Below, in pieces: positions 51,028 through 64,000 of a DNA stretch of 64,000 nt. Position numbers and translations under genes: made by a program. The first letter of the stretch is position 1, and each line of letters opens with the position of its first letter. Source of the stretch: Prinia subflava (lineage: Eukaryota > Chordata > Aves > Passeriformes > Cisticolidae); the NCBI RefSeq assembly GCF_021018805.1, contig NC_086259.1, positions 3,224,001-3,288,000 of the forward strand, written 5' to 3'. The notes beneath the pieces are model-generated. The model worked only from the letters and a program-made list of their open reading frames with translations, had not been told where the DNA came from and did no database searches.

Positions 51028-52457
51028 GGCACCCTGTCCCATATACTGCAGCCCTTCATGAGCGCAGTAAATCAGAGCAGCCACGCAGAACCTGTGGAGC
51101 ACAGCCACAGCATATCATGGGCAACGGTCCCAAATTACACATATAAAGACAGTAATTTTTGCACACTTTATTCCAAGATTCTGAAAACACTGAATTAGGT
51201 TCAACCTATGTGAGATAAACCAGCTCCTGGATCTGAACTTTTATTCAGAAGCATTCCAAATCTGTCTGTTTTGCCTATGTAACATAAGTTCACTGGTCAT
51301 GCCCCATCACCCAAAAGCTGATGGTTCAATATCTAGCATGTAGAATACCAGAATGGATTCTGTCATACCAAAATATTGCCACTTGTCTTCATCTCTGTTC
51401 TGCTGGTTGTCTTTTGTCCCAGAATGGAAGTGAACAGAAATTTAAACAAAACCAGATAAATGGAGAATTTCAAGGAGAAACCCATGCTATGTAGAGTATA
51501 TATGTGTTTATGAGTACCAAACTGATCTTCTTTATCCTTGGAGGCACAGGAGAAAATGAATTTTTATTCTCTTCTAGTACTTGTCTCCCTGATTCATGTT
51601 ACCTTTTCACCCCAGTTAACATTCTTGTTGCAAGTAGCATGCAAAAATCAAAGAAACAGCCATGTACAACTAGGTCCTGTTTTACAACACAAAGGAGACG
51701 GCTGCAGGCATTCTTCAGAAATTGAAAAGCTAGGAAAAAAAGGGTGTGTTGGGGTATATGAATTTTAACTTCATAATTACCCTGTTATTTAAAGCTAATG
51801 AATAATTACTACAGCAACCTTGCCGTCATACAGCATACACCTATTCACTCACAGCTCAGGATGAAACCAGAGAATCACATTTGGGGCCCAAATCCTCCAA
51901 ACATATTTTATTCAGTTTAACACCTGGTTTGCCAGCATTTCATGGCATTACTCTCCATTTACCAAATCAGATCCTTCAGTGGCATCTATTGGTCTCAAAA
52001 CAGTTTCACATCAGAAATCATATCAGGGGCATTATACTTCAAAATTCTTGACCTTCATGTTTACTTTTGTCTTTCAATTCTTCCTTGGAAATACTTCTAG
52101 CATTTGGAACTTTTTACATACTGAACTTTCCCTCAGAGGTGCTGCTGTCAAGGAAAGAACAAACCCAAACCCCTTCATTTAGTACTTGCGATCCACAATA
52201 ACTGAGAAATCCCAAAAGTGAATGTAAATCCAAGCAAGCTGTGATGAGAACTTTTGCAACTCCTATAACATTAGAACTTTGAAAAATTAAGGCACTAGAG
52301 GTCTATATTCTCCTCTGCAAATCCTACAATAGGGTCAGTACTAAGAAATTTTAAATGGCTCTCCTACAAGCAAGCTTTATCTGCATTTGCTGTTAAGTAA
52401 AACAGAATTTCTGACTACTGTGGGCTCCTGTTTGGGAATCAGAGTAAAAACAATGTT

Positions 52458-52473
52458 AAAAAAAAAAAAAAAA
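52458..52473. repeat. Poly(A) run, 16 nt
   Basis: Uninterrupted A run with no retroposon body recognised upstream. Confidence 0.9.
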
Positions 52474-54503
52474 GGATCGAAAATACTAACCTCAAATATG
52501 CTTTCCTCTTATTATCCTCTCTCCAAGGAAGATACAGGAGAGAGGCTGATTCTGGTAAAGAGTGGTGCAAAAGCAGATGAAATCCCACTACAACTCTGGG
52601 TTACCAGGAAGGAATAAATACTGTATTATCCTAATGGAAAGCAGGTAGACTTTATTCAGCTGCCTTATCAACAGTGAAATCATTGTTTTATACACCACAA
52701 AACCAGAAATAGGCCTGCTTTTGGCAAATGTAGGGGTTTGTAGCAGGAAGGGTTGGGTTTTTGTTTCAGGTTGGTTGGGTTTTTTGTTTGTTTGAAAGAC
52801 AACCATGGAAGAGTGCAGGAAAAGAATGCAAGCTGTCTCACATAGCAAAGTACTGACCCTAGCTCACTTCTGAGCAGAGGAAAAATAATGTATGTAATGT
52901 GTCTCTTGTCAGAAGAGAGGAATAGGCCAGCCCTTCTCTCACCAGCACAGCAAGAGATGCACAGAGACACAGTAAGGAGCAGAACCCAGCATACAGACTT
53001 AAATTCACCCCGTCTTTTATGGCTACTGTCATCACAGTTCCAGAGTTCTGGCAAAATATGCCTATTTGTGCATTATCATACAAGATAATGAGGGTGATCT
53101 AATTGTTATTACCACTAAAATTGAAATGTGGATATTAACTAGGACTACCTATACTGTAAAAGAACTTAGGACTAATTTCTAACACCTACCATTTAAAATC
53201 TGTGTTCAGTACTCATCCTTCTTCTCCTCATCAATACTCTTTTGATGATACTTTTCAGCAAGTTACTGTCTGTTGGTATAGGGTAAAAGAAAAATGATCA
53301 GCCATACATATGCTGTACCAATATAAAGCAGAGTCAGTGAAAAGATACAATATTATATTGTTTTCTCAGTCAATCTCAGAGGTATTTCGATATTTCTAAT
53401 ATAACAAGCTCTTACATAAGAGTTGCACAAAATAGCCATTACAGACATCATAGCAGACTGCATTGCCTGCAGGTCATCATTTCCAAGGTGGTTTGCTCAT
53501 TTTTAGCAATCTTTCTAGAATCACCTTGACAAGGATGTCAAATTTTACACAAAAAATAATGACATATGATTCCCATTGTAATGCTGAGAAAGAGACCTGA
53601 GATTTCCATTGACCAGAAAGAGAACAAACAAAAATTGGGGAACATTCCTGGACTACATTACTACCACTAAAACAATTCCCTTTAACAACCAAATGTAGAT
53701 CTAAACCTCCTCAGTTTTATTTCTCTAACAATGTGAAGTACAGGATAAATACATGTAAACATTTGCCATCTGTGGAACTAAAACACTAAGCATGATTTGC
53801 TTTGGACATTATATTTATTTGGTTCTCATACAATCTCAGCTATAAGAAAACTTAACCCTCAAAAGGCATTTCTTACCTGAAAGGTAAATTTACTGTAAGT
53901 GTGTTTGACACTAAACAGAGTACATGAAGACAGAAAATGCATGCATCTTGTTAAGTCAACTGTCAGTTGAAACCTTTATTAACCTCTGTGTCAGGAAGTT
54001 CTAGTTCTCCACAACAACCTGACAGTTCACTGCTTTGCAGGTCTGAGCCCCAGGACAGGACTAGCCAGAATCAGCTGGACAGACACGAGCCTAAACCACT
54101 GAGGAATGATATGTATATGGTATTTCCAGAATGCACAGCAATAATTCTAAGTGGAAACATTTGTTCTAGCTGTCTTCCCTTGACAGCTTCATTAAGAGCA
54201 TGAGCTGTGTCTTGTCATCAGTTCTCAGTTACACAGACTAAAATAACCCAAATCCCCTCTTTGCTGATGTGAACTAAGCAACTGAAAATCCAGGGAAGGA
54301 TGGAAGTCCCACCCCTTTAACTGGCACCACTTGTGATAGGCTGAGGATGGCAGGTGCTAGCATGGAGATAGGCAAGAAGTCAGCCTAAGCCAAGCAAGTT
54401 CACATGTAGGCAGGAAAAAAGCACAAAACTTCCACATAGTCATTGGACACTGCTCTAGTCAGGCTTCCTGGGTAACAGAAAACAGCAGAATACATAGACC
54501 ACC

Positions 54504-54519
54504 AAAAAAAAAAAAAAAA
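54504..54519. repeat. Poly(A) run, 16 nt
   Basis: Uninterrupted A run with no retroposon body recognised upstream. Confidence 0.9.
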
Positions 54520-54961
54520 CCCACAGGAGGAGAGGTCAAAATGTTTTCTCAGGGGAGCACAGTGAGGTAAATTTACCACTCCAAACTGTTTTGCTTTTCA
54601 GAGAGCATACAGTAAAATAAATCATTATCAGGGTGGAAACTGTTCTGCTCTTGGCCCCCTTTTAGGACTGCTTTTCCCCCTAGTCTAGGCATCATGCAGA
54701 TGAGCAACATGTCCACATAAGAGTCTATCACACCACAGAGCTTCTCTGCTGGGTTCTGTGCTACTCTTCCCTGGGAACTGTTGCAAAAAATTGTTTGTTA
54801 CTCTGCAACAGGATAGCAGAGTAACAAAAGAAAGACCCTGACATTTGTCCTACTGTGGACTTCAGGAGGGGAAACACTATCTCTTCACGTGCAACCTGAT
54901 TTATCATGGTGTTAGTCCCCTCTGGGTTCTACCACCTCCTCCCTTGTCCTTTCCTTGTCAG

Positions 54962-54998
54962 GATGAGGATGGAAATTATGAAGAAGAGAATAATGAAT
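54962..54998 (+). CDS. Weak candidate microexon (acidic)
   Basis: A long, almost pure pyrimidine tract (about 54930-54958) ends in TCAG at 54961. A perfect consensus donor GTAAGT begins at 54999. The 37 nt between are open in the frame that reads DEDGNYEEENNE. The acceptor and donor are both strong. However, the segment is short, purine-rich (which by itself yields acidic codons), and similar decoy pairs occur elsewhere in the window. It is on the strand opposite to the candidate exon at 50346-50446, so it would belong to a different transcript. No protein family recognised. Confidence 0.2.
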
Positions 54999-57900
54999 GT
55001 AAGTCACAAAGACTACGAGAGCCTTTTCCATAGAAAGGGATGGAGGAGGAGAAAGAACAGCCTGGGCGTGTAAAGAGCAGCCCAGAGCTTGTTTGCAGGG
55101 GAAGAAAGATGAACTAAATGGGGAGAGTCAGAGCGTACCTATCACTGACCATCAAATGCCTCTCTGAGGTGCTGTCTCAGGAACAAAACAGCACTGGTGT
55201 TTGTCACCTTACAACAAACATTTGGCTACCTTGCTTCCATTTGCTTTGGGCCCTGACACCCTTTTGCATGTTTGATTCTCAGTGTTAGCTGCCTTACACA
55301 CTAGGCTCTCCTGAGATACCCTGTGGAGGAGACATGGGGAAAGAGAGGCAAAGAAAGACCACTGAAGACAGTGATTGTGCATCCTAAGCTCTGGTTCTCA
55401 ATTCACTTACAAGGGAAAAAATAGACACTTGGATAGCACAAACATTGCTGAGTCTTTGCTATTAAATGAAACTAACTTTCATTATTTCTGTGCCTGCTTT
55501 GTAATTGTGACAACCAGGGTAAATGCAAATGTATACCAGTTAATTTTAGTTTTCTGAAACCACATAAAAATGAAACACAATTTGGATTTGGAATATCCTC
55601 CATGTTGAAGCAAAGCTTTATAACACCTTTTGAAACAGCTATAAAGCTGTTGCTGCATATCAAAACAATAAAAAGACAGCCCAGTGTGTGTTAATGTGGC
55701 AGTATTACAGTACATTACACCTCTTAGCTATTTTTATAGATTTATAAGAACTCAATTTCCCAGTTGTTCTATCTTCCCACAGGCCCCACTGTCACGGATA
55801 TAAGTCATTCACCCATTCACTGCATGCAAAATGTTAGATGCTGAATGCCCAGGACCAGACCAATTACTCACATAAGGAAAAGGACCATGAACAGCTTCCC
55901 TGTGGGTAAACACCCAGATTCAAAGCTATCATTTTCTTCCCTTAATACACTTCTTTTCAGAAAAGCAGAAGCTACCACAGACACAAAAAGAATGAAGCAG
56001 CAAGTATTTCAATTTCATAATATATCCTACAATAACTCAGTACCAAAAAAGTGGGCACTCGTGCTTGGATGAACAGTTTCAGAATGCCAGTAAGTGAAGG
56101 GGGCCTGTAACAAGCTTTATGTTTGTACAGTGAGCAAATTCATTATTCAATATCCTCCACAGAATATGCTAGATCTCAGGGATTAGGAGTTTTTATAAAG
56201 TCTTTGTAACGTGCTTCTCTCAGCTCTATTCTATCATTAGTTTTCATTTCCATGGGAGCTCTCCAGACATTAGCCTTAAAAAAGTCACCTGAATTACTGA
56301 GAAACAGGGAATAAAATAATTGCAGGGATTTCACAACTGTGTTCAGAGATTTAAACCTTCATGTACATTATTTTCAGATGACTCTCAGTTTCCAAGCATT
56401 TGGTCCACATGGGGATATCCTGTTGATCTATATTGTGTGTTTCAAGAGCCAGTTCCTTGGTCTGTTGGGTTTTTTAATTACCTGACAGGAACTTCTATTT
56501 ATGTCCTAGCAGTGAAGCAGAAAGTGTCTCATGATTTAATGAGTCTGTGGGTAAAATAATTTTAAAATACATGCCATCCTTGGAGATCAAGTTGACTTGC
56601 CACAGTTTAGGATCCTGCGTGGTTTATTAAGCAGAGAATAACACGTCTCAAAAGACATTCAGTAAATCAGAAGAACACCATTTAAATGATTTGTGGATGG
56701 TCCATCAGGGAACATTTAATGCATTTCTGATGATGGAGCATTATTTAATCCATGTTCAGAAACAGACAAAATCCACCACCACAAGTCCTCACCACCAGAG
56801 AACTGTTGGGTGTTCTATGAAGGGAAAGTTTGGTAGCAGCAGAATTTTAGAGTAACAGAAGCCCATGTCATAAAAATATCTTTTTGAACAGTGCTTCTAT
56901 AAGAAAATTCAGGAAAAAAGCTATAGCAAATCTATAATGAAGATTTTAGCATCCTCTCCCCACTGAGTAAATAGGAAGCCACTTTCTTACTCACGTGCTG
57001 CATCAGACCTTCAGGCTGTAGTCTCTGAAGCACTTGTTCTTTGAAAAGCCAAATGAAATTAAGATGGCCTGGATCAGGCCATATGTGACAGGAATGGCAG
57101 AAAGTCCTGCAACAGAGACAGATCTTGAATATCAGACTATTCCTAGAGCACAGGCTAAGACTTGTGCTATTATCTAGAAAGCCGAGACATATGAAAAGAA
57201 AAGAAAAGGTGGCGGGGTTTGGAGGGGGTTAGAGGGAGAAGTTGGAAACTGTGGCCAGGGGAGCACAAAGGAACTCTTTTGGTTTGATGCCAGGCTCCAG
57301 TGGAGTATTGGTTCAGGACTCAGTTTCTGCACATTCAGCTGCATCTTAGGGTGAGACAAAATGGCACCGATTATGTGCTGTATTTTGAGCAAGGAGTCCT
57401 GGTACTGGTGTGATCAACAAGTACCATCTAAAACTGAAGATGAAAAGGAATTTCTCAAGGTTCAGTCAAGAGACAAACACTTTAATTTACAAAGCTCAAG
57501 AAAGAAAAGGGTTCCACCTATTTCCGCAGTCTACAGAGCCCAAATACTTAACAAAAACATGGTCTTGAAGCATATTCCTTTTTAAATGGAAACAACCTAC
57601 TTTTCTAATTAGTAAAAATAAACAAGCCTTCTGCCTTTTACTTTCTTTTTCTTTCCTCCCCTCCAATCTCATCTTTTACCTCTTTGCGACTGAGAAAAAT
57701 GTCTCACTTTGCCGGGGAAAAGCTGAAAACTGTTTATTTGCTTGGAAAAGGGACAGTAGCTGTAACAGGAGTACCTGGAAAAACAGGCCTGAAGCTAGAT
57801 ATGGGACTTAAGGAGAACTTGAACTGTCCCCCTCTTCTGAGTTGTCTTCTGCAAACTTGCTTTGTCAATCCTCCCTGTAACCCAGCCTGCCCCAGAAGGC

Positions 57901-60900
57901 TCTTGTACAGCAGCTGCGGTAAAGACTGAGGAATACTGAGGACAAGGGAATGGATGCCAGCAAGGAACTGTTCTTCTGTCTGTGCACTCTGTTCCTTTCC
58001 CTTCAAGTTAATAGGGACTAGAGCAAACCCTTTTGTAATGAACATAACAAAAGATGATGAGTTAGCCTCAAAGCAGTAATAAAAAAAAAAATAACAACTC
58101 TTATAATAAAAAAGCATTCATATAACTTGGTTTTATTATTTCCCACAGTTTTATTTTAATATATGACTCAGGGTGTGGAGATGAAGGTGTGATTCAGAGC
58201 AATAATGGGACTTTAAAAGCTTGTGCCACAGGGGTGGGCTAGGCCCTCTGGTTGCTGTTCACAGGAAGCCTCTAGTCAAACAAAACTACTACCCAGGTCC
58301 ACTTATACTTTGTCCATGTAAGATAAAATGCACATAAGACATGGTGGGTATACTGGGAAGAACAGACAGGAGGCATGTATATGAAGACAGAAAAGAATGA
58401 CTAGAAACTAGCAAAAATGAAAGCACTAGCCTTTAGATGTTGTTAAGTATTGGCAGCACTTAACATCAGGGACCAGAAAGAACACCTAGATACGTGTTGG
58501 TTCTTAGATCTTGCAAAGTGTTTAACCATGCCCTTTAGATTTTAGGAGCTGAGCACCCTGAAATCCTGCAATGCATGGTGCCATCAGCAATCACTGCTGG
58601 GTAACCAAAGAAGTAGGCAAAGCATGCAGGTGTTCATCCTGGCCCCAGCCTTCTGCACACACCTGCCATTGCTCCATTGAGAATCACCAGCACAGCAGAA
58701 AATTATGCTTGCTCCCTTTCCTTCAAGAGGTCATCTTAGGAATTGTCAGTGGAAAGAAGCAGATGTTGTTTGTGAATTAAAGGAATGTATCAAGCCTCAG
58801 AAGCAAGTGCAGCATTCAGCCACAACAAATTTAAACAAGATTTTTTGACTTGTCACTGGCTTCCCTAAAGCTCCAAAGATTTGGTTTGAGCTCAGCTTGA
58901 ATGGCCAACAACTCAGGTAGAAAAACACCATTTTGTCTGAGTTGTCAGCAGCTTCCTGAGCTATTCCTAAAACACTACAGGACTTGACTCAACAATTTGA
59001 GACTTTCCAGCTGAAAAGGTTCCATATGCCTTGGTGTGGACCATGGCTCCAGTTCAAGAAAGCACATTTCATTAACAGCACTTGCTGAACAGTCTGTTGT
59101 CATATAGTACCACAGGTGATACAAGGTCTAAATTATCAACACTTCCAACACTATGCACCACGTAGCGCCAGATTCCTGCACCTCAGTACTTTCAGAGTAG
59201 CTACTCTTGAATACTTTTGAGCAAGATTTCCCAGGAAAATGAGAATTTGCAGTCATGGTATGTGTATGCCTGTCTGTCCCCATCTTCCAAGTTTGAAAGA
59301 AAGGAGTATGAAGATGGTCAGGAGGCATGTAAGCACATATGCAGGGTATCAGCAAGGAGTACTAAAGGCAGAATACTGAAGAAAGGCAGAAAAAAGCCAC
59401 TGAAATGATGGTGACAAAGCAGTAGCCTTTGCTCTGTTAACATACAAAATACTACTGGAAGACAGATCCATGAGATTACCAGTAAAGGATGATCTCTAGA
59501 TTCTGGTCCTCCTTTCTATTACGGATACAACCTTTCATAGTTTACAACCTCCCCTTCCATTTCCTTACTGTGATGTGCCAACAGCATGTGGATACCAACA
59601 CCCAGCCGAAACTGCATATTTCCATGAGGCTGATGTGATCACATAAAGGATCATTAGCCAAATGCACACACACAGAATAGCCTAGCTGCTTCCAACATAA
59701 TCTTCCCTATTGGTGAGTTGCTCCAGAAAGAAGAAATGTGCTGCCTTGGAGAATCTTCTGCTTCTACTTGCATTTGTGCAGGCTGCTCCCTATTCGGATT
59801 GAGGGCCCTCTGCACTCTCAGTAACTCTACAGAGAGGTGCAGCCAAAAATCACACTGCCCCCACTCACCTCCTGAATTTCATCAGGCAACACTCAAAGAG
59901 CCTAACCTCTTCCAAAGGCAAAGGGCAAGCAGGAGAAAAAGCTGATGCTATCATCAAGAATGTTTATGATTATGCACTCCACAGCAAGGCCCCTACCCCT
60001 GCAATGAAACTCTCAAAGCCTAACACAAAGAAAAGACATCCTGTGCCTCCTCTTCGTGAAAAGGTCCACTGACAATACCCATGGATAATGTAATACATAC
60101 AAGTGTCCAGGCAGTTTGCAACAGGAGGGAAACATCTGGTTTAGAAGAAGGCAACCAAGTCCAGAGAAGCAACAAACTTGTCCTACATCACCAGTATCTG
60201 AGCTTCATTCACTGTTTTCTGGGCTGCTCCACATAGCAGATGTGAGTGAATGAGCTCAGTCCTACCTACCTACAGCATCCCTCCTCCATGCAGCTTTTCC
60301 TTAAACACAAATCCTTCTTACTGGGAAGCACTTGCACTCAAGACTCACAGTATAGAAATGGCCACCTAGAACTGACAAAACCAATAGTGCTGCAGCAGTC
60401 TTACAGTCCATATTTTTCAGGCAGCATGAGGAAAAAAGGTCTGGGGGTGCTGCTCTAGTGCACTTCAATGGGAACAGGTGTACAGCATTATCTTCATCTC
60501 ACTCCTGCTCTGCTTTATGTGTTAGCAAAAAAAAAAAAAAGCAACAAAAAAGCTCAAAAGCAACCAATCCTTTTAGTGTGAATGCACCCATACCCTGCAG
60601 CAACCAGAAAGGAGGGGTAGGTGGATGACCCAAGGTACTTGTGAGAGCCTGTCTCAGCAAATTTTGGGGCCTGAGTTAGTGGGGAAGCCAAGCCCAGGTT
60701 TTAACTTCCTTGCAGCTCTGTTTTCCCTCTTTACCAGAGAAAACTATTTCATAAAAATTATTCCAGCAGGTTTACAGTGTAGTTTCTGTGAACTCATTTA
60801 ATAATTAAGTACTGGAGGGGACATGTGTGAACTCTAAGCACAATGCACTTGTTACGATCTGATTTAAACCCAGAGGAGCAAAGAAAGCTAAGTCTCTATG

Positions 60901-62305
60901 TATAAACCAGAGAGAACTTTGAAGATTCAAAACATTCCCAAAAATGAGATTAAAACCAAATGAGATTAAATGTTGATGCCAAAAATGGATATATTTTTAT
61001 TTAATAGTAAGGGAAGCAAAGAGAAAGAAAGAGAAAAGTAGAGAAAAGTTTAGAAAAAGCTAAGATTACTTTAAAAAGCATGGGATAGGTCACCACAACA
61101 CTGTACTACCTTCGGTGCTGCTAAGGTGGGGTTGGGGGGAGTGGAGCAGTTTTTGCCTTTTTTGTCAAGGATTCTGCCCCTCACTTTCCCCTCCACATTT
61201 TGCACCAGTTTCTCCTTCCTTTTCATGGGCCTCGAGGTGGGCTACCCACAGTCCATACTGCAAACAGTTTTCAGGAGTTCAAGAGTGATTATGATAAGGA
61301 GACATAATGACGAAGCATTTTTGGAAGCTGTTTAGGTGTTGAGCAGTCATAATGAAGCACTTTTCAGAGCCTTTCTCTTATTATTAGGCTCTTACATCAC
61401 AAACCAAATACAGATTTCTGTCTGTAACACAGCTCTTCATCTCGGAGACAGATTTGCCTCCTGGTCAATAAGGGAATCTACTTTATTTGTGGTTCTCTGT
61501 GAACATATTCACCAATACATTAAGTTAAGAGCATGATACATGTTCTTTTTTATTCATCTCAAAAATTATAATGTTGTACAGATAAAGTGTTATGATTTCC
61601 TTACTATTCCATGATCCAATAGATGTGATCTTATTAACAGAAGTGGGAACAAAAAGCATATTTATATTTCAGAGGCTGTTAGAAAACTTAGTGTGCCAAA
61701 CTGCCTTCCCCATTCTCTGAAGTACACAACAAAAAATGGTTCTACAATGGAGCCTCCACCACAAGCAGCCATGTAAAGAACGTTGTGTGGCTCCACTGAA
61801 CACCTTAGGTACAGGAATCTCATCTGTGCAGCACAGGTAAGGAACAGGAAAGGTACAGCTGAGACATGACAGCTTTTTATTGAAATCCTCGGGTGGAACA
61901 GGCCACAGAAGCACACCTAATCTCCTCAAGGGAAAATGAACAGGCTAATATAAAGCCTCTCACCCAGGGCACACAGTTCATAGGCCTTTTAAAAAGCTGT
62001 TCCTTTCTGTTTCTCTGCTGTTAACATCTTACAGCTGAGTCCCAGTAACTGGCTGTGTAAGCACTTGTAGTCATTTCTAGGGCAAAATCAAACAAGTTCG
62101 TTCAAACCACTGTCAAGTGGCTCAGCTAACTTGTTTTATTTTGTCCTGGAAGACTCAGGAGTGTTCATAGGTCAGGAAGAGTTGAGAGGGAGCTCTAAAA
62201 TCCTAGATGAATGAAGTTAACTTGGCATCCTAAGCATTGCCCTTTGAAGGCAAAGCCAAGACAGGTAAGTTAAGCACCACTGACAGCACAGCTTTTGTTT
62301 TTGCC
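54999..62305. other. Non-coding stretch, nothing firmly recognised
   Basis: No gene supported. A pyrimidine-rich segment at 57625-57680 precedes an 81-codon ORF at 57684-57929 without recognised domain. A G-rich patch is at 57211-57237. A 14-nt A run is at 60527-60540. A consensus donor GACAG/GTAAGT lies at 62264/62265 with an acceptor-like TCAG near 62157, but the segment between is closed in all three frames, so at most it could be a non-coding exon. Confidence 0.5.
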
Positions 62306-62369
62306 TTAACAAAATCAAGTATCAGGAAGACAGTATTTTAACAAAATCAAGTATCAGGAAGACAGTATT
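62306..62369. repeat. Exact 32-bp tandem duplication
   Basis: Two identical, directly adjacent 32-bp copies (62306-62337 and 62338-62369), each starting TTAACAAAATCAAG and ending GACAGTATT. The absence of any mismatch suggests a recent duplication, or polymorphism for copy number. It lies in non-coding sequence. Confidence 0.97.
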
Positions 62370-64000
62370 CAAAAAGGCAGGGGACAGCAGTGTACCCCAT
62401 CATGTCTCAGTGGCAAATCACTGAAGTAGCAGTCTGGAGATTTCTTCTGGCAGCTGAGTTGCCCCCTACATGCAGAAAGCTGCCTGCCCCAGCACCTTGA
62501 TTACAGGCCCACAGCACACCCATGCAGCCACACAGACATGCCTTGGACCCCAGAAAAGGCAGAGTCCAGACTCCACCTCCCAAACCATTGTAGGAGCCTA
62601 CAGAGCACCCAGTGTGAGCAGAGTCAATAGAGACAAGCTGTGGTCACACAATGCTATCAAAATGAAGCAGCAGGTATGGCTTCAGGCAACTTAAATACAA
62701 TCAGAAACAGAATTCCAGAGCTAATGCCATTAGCAAAATTAATGTTACTTGAAGTCTTTAGCACAGACTATACCTTTTCTATAGACCTATGGGTCATGGT
62801 AATAATGGTTGTCTCACCAACCTTCATGCCTTCATTCAAATTACATCTGAGCCATACTCGGACTGACAGAACACATGGCAGAATGATCCCCATCCTCTGC
62901 TCCTACTATTTTGCTTATTCATGCATCAAACATGGATACACAAGTGCCAACACTGGAACATGTCCCAGCTGCCCTCCCAGAGCTGGATTATTCTCTCAAT
63001 GGCACACATAAAATTGTGCTGTACAAATACATGCTGAAGGATTACTGGGAGGGGGGGCGGTGGAGGAAGTTAGTAACAACATGAACCCAAACCCACTTAC
63101 ATGACTTTTACTACTACAGTAATTTTAGTCTTAAATCTAGATGCCAAACTTCAAAAAGTAAGTACTTACAATAATCATCAGAGCAGGCAATGGAGCTCAC
63201 ATTTACTGTAAAGTACAGATCCAGAGTGCCATCTAGTGCGCTTCTGTGACAAGGGTTCGCAGAGAGAGGGCATTATGTGAGCCGTGGTTTTTATGTCTGA
63301 TAGGGAACTTCTTTCAGAAGATAAACAGGAAGTGGTAGAGATGAAGAATCTTCCTTTAAACTAGAGCTCTTAACTCTGCCAAACATGTTATGATCGTAAG
63401 AAAGAGGACATGAAATAAGAGCCAAGTTTTGTCACGTTACCTGTGTAACTAGTTTTAAAAAAATAATTATAAAAACCCGTGCCCCTCTTGATTTAATTAT
63501 TCAAAATGCACTGGCAAGCCAGAAAGAAATTTCTAAGTGATTCCCCTGGAATCTATCCAGGGACCAGTTTAATTCACTTCGAGTGACCAAACAGAGACTA
63601 AAAATTCATGGGTTCACCAAATGCAGAAGAGAGGAATAAAATTCAGGACAATCTCCGCTGACTGGTGAAATGGTGTAAAGTTAGGATGCTGATGTTTGGC
63701 TGAAAAAGTGGTGCAAGAAGAAAGGATCTAGCATATATATATGCAGAATAGGGAAGGACAGGGTAGTAGGCCATGAAGAGGAAAAGAACCTAGTGGTTTT
63801 CTTCCTTCTGTAAAGGATATGAAAAGTTCCAGTGAACCTCAACCTAAATGCCTGAGTCAACAGGCACAATTTAGATTGGTGATTTAAGAAAGTATTTTTG
63901 CTTTTGATAGTGGTGAAATACCAGTATTGTCAGAGAGCTTTAAAAAGATGCATAAAATTAGGGCTTATTCTGAAATTGATCATCCTTTCATTCCCTTTCA
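62370..64000. other. Non-coding stretch, nothing recognised
   Basis: No gene recognised. A G-rich run lies near 63048-63066, and a short palindromic GCATATATATATGC sits at about 63731-63744. A 123-codon ORF at 62640-63011 has no domain. Confidence 0.5.

Larger units (their letters stand above)
51028..54961. other. Non-coding stretch, nothing recognised
   Basis: No gene recognised. A 16-nt A run is at 52458-52473 and another at 54504-54519. A TTTG-rich low-complexity patch lies near 52755-52795. ORFs up to 124 codons (52680-53054, minus) have no domain and overlap other ORFs on both strands. Confidence 0.5.

Noticed and set aside
50883..51198. Two overlapping ORFs with His-Ile-Thr-Ser and Arg-Ala-Glu-Gln repeats
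   Set aside because: Both are by-products of the CATCA and CAGAG arrays and are in different frames of the same strand.
1..64000. CRISPR array, operon or bacterial/phage system
   Set aside because: The repeats are eukaryotic satellites and LINEs; there are no spaced direct repeats with unique spacers, no dense coding, and no ribosome binding sites.

Overview
This window looks like non-coding nuclear DNA from a bird. The evidence is five 3'-anchored fragments that match the avian CR1 LINE family (both orientations, some with the characteristic terminal octamer repeats), one solo LTR of a widespread avian endogenous retrovirus type, an AT-rich and CpG-poor background, abundant micro- and minisatellites, and no long open reading frames. 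No operon-like organisation, ribosome binding sites, CRISPR array, rRNA or intact tRNA was seen. A neoavian, perhaps passerine, source is my inference from the look of the CR1 tails and the LTR; it is not proven by the sequence.

Layout. 1-2.2 kb is unremarkable. 2.2-2.35 kb holds an old tRNA-like dispersed repeat. CR1 tails sit at 5.06 kb (-), 8.0 kb (+), 38.06-38.93 kb (+, the longest, reaching into reverse-transcriptase-derived sequence), 39.29-39.55 kb (-) and 46.37-46.66 kb (-). 9.4-10.4 kb and 12.95-13.74 kb are GC-richer islands with several chance-length ORFs. 13.7-25.5 kb is AT-rich unique sequence. A perfect GATA microsatellite lies at 25.5 kb and a 327-bp pure TCTCC array at 27.4-27.7 kb. 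42.06-42.17 kb is a small CpG-dense patch in an otherwise CpG-poor region. 48.54-49.11 kb is the solo LTR. 50.94-51.03 kb holds two different pentanucleotide arrays back to back. 62.31-62.37 kb is an exact 32-bp tandem duplication.

Genes. No complete gene can be supported. The best coding candidate is a 101-nt internal exon on the minus strand at 50346-50446. It has a good acceptor, a usable donor, a single open frame and a hydrophilic, protein-like translation. If real, much of the window could be intron of a minus-strand gene. I could not recognise the protein. A second, weaker exon candidate (37 nt, plus strand) is at 54962-54998. The two lie on opposite strands, so they cannot belong to the same transcript. 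Almost all short ORFs here are of the length expected by chance, or are simple-repeat translations, and were left out.

I found no convincing novel biological system. The most useful leads are the orphan exon, the CpG-dense patch, the paired tandem arrays and the opposed tRNA-like boxes.
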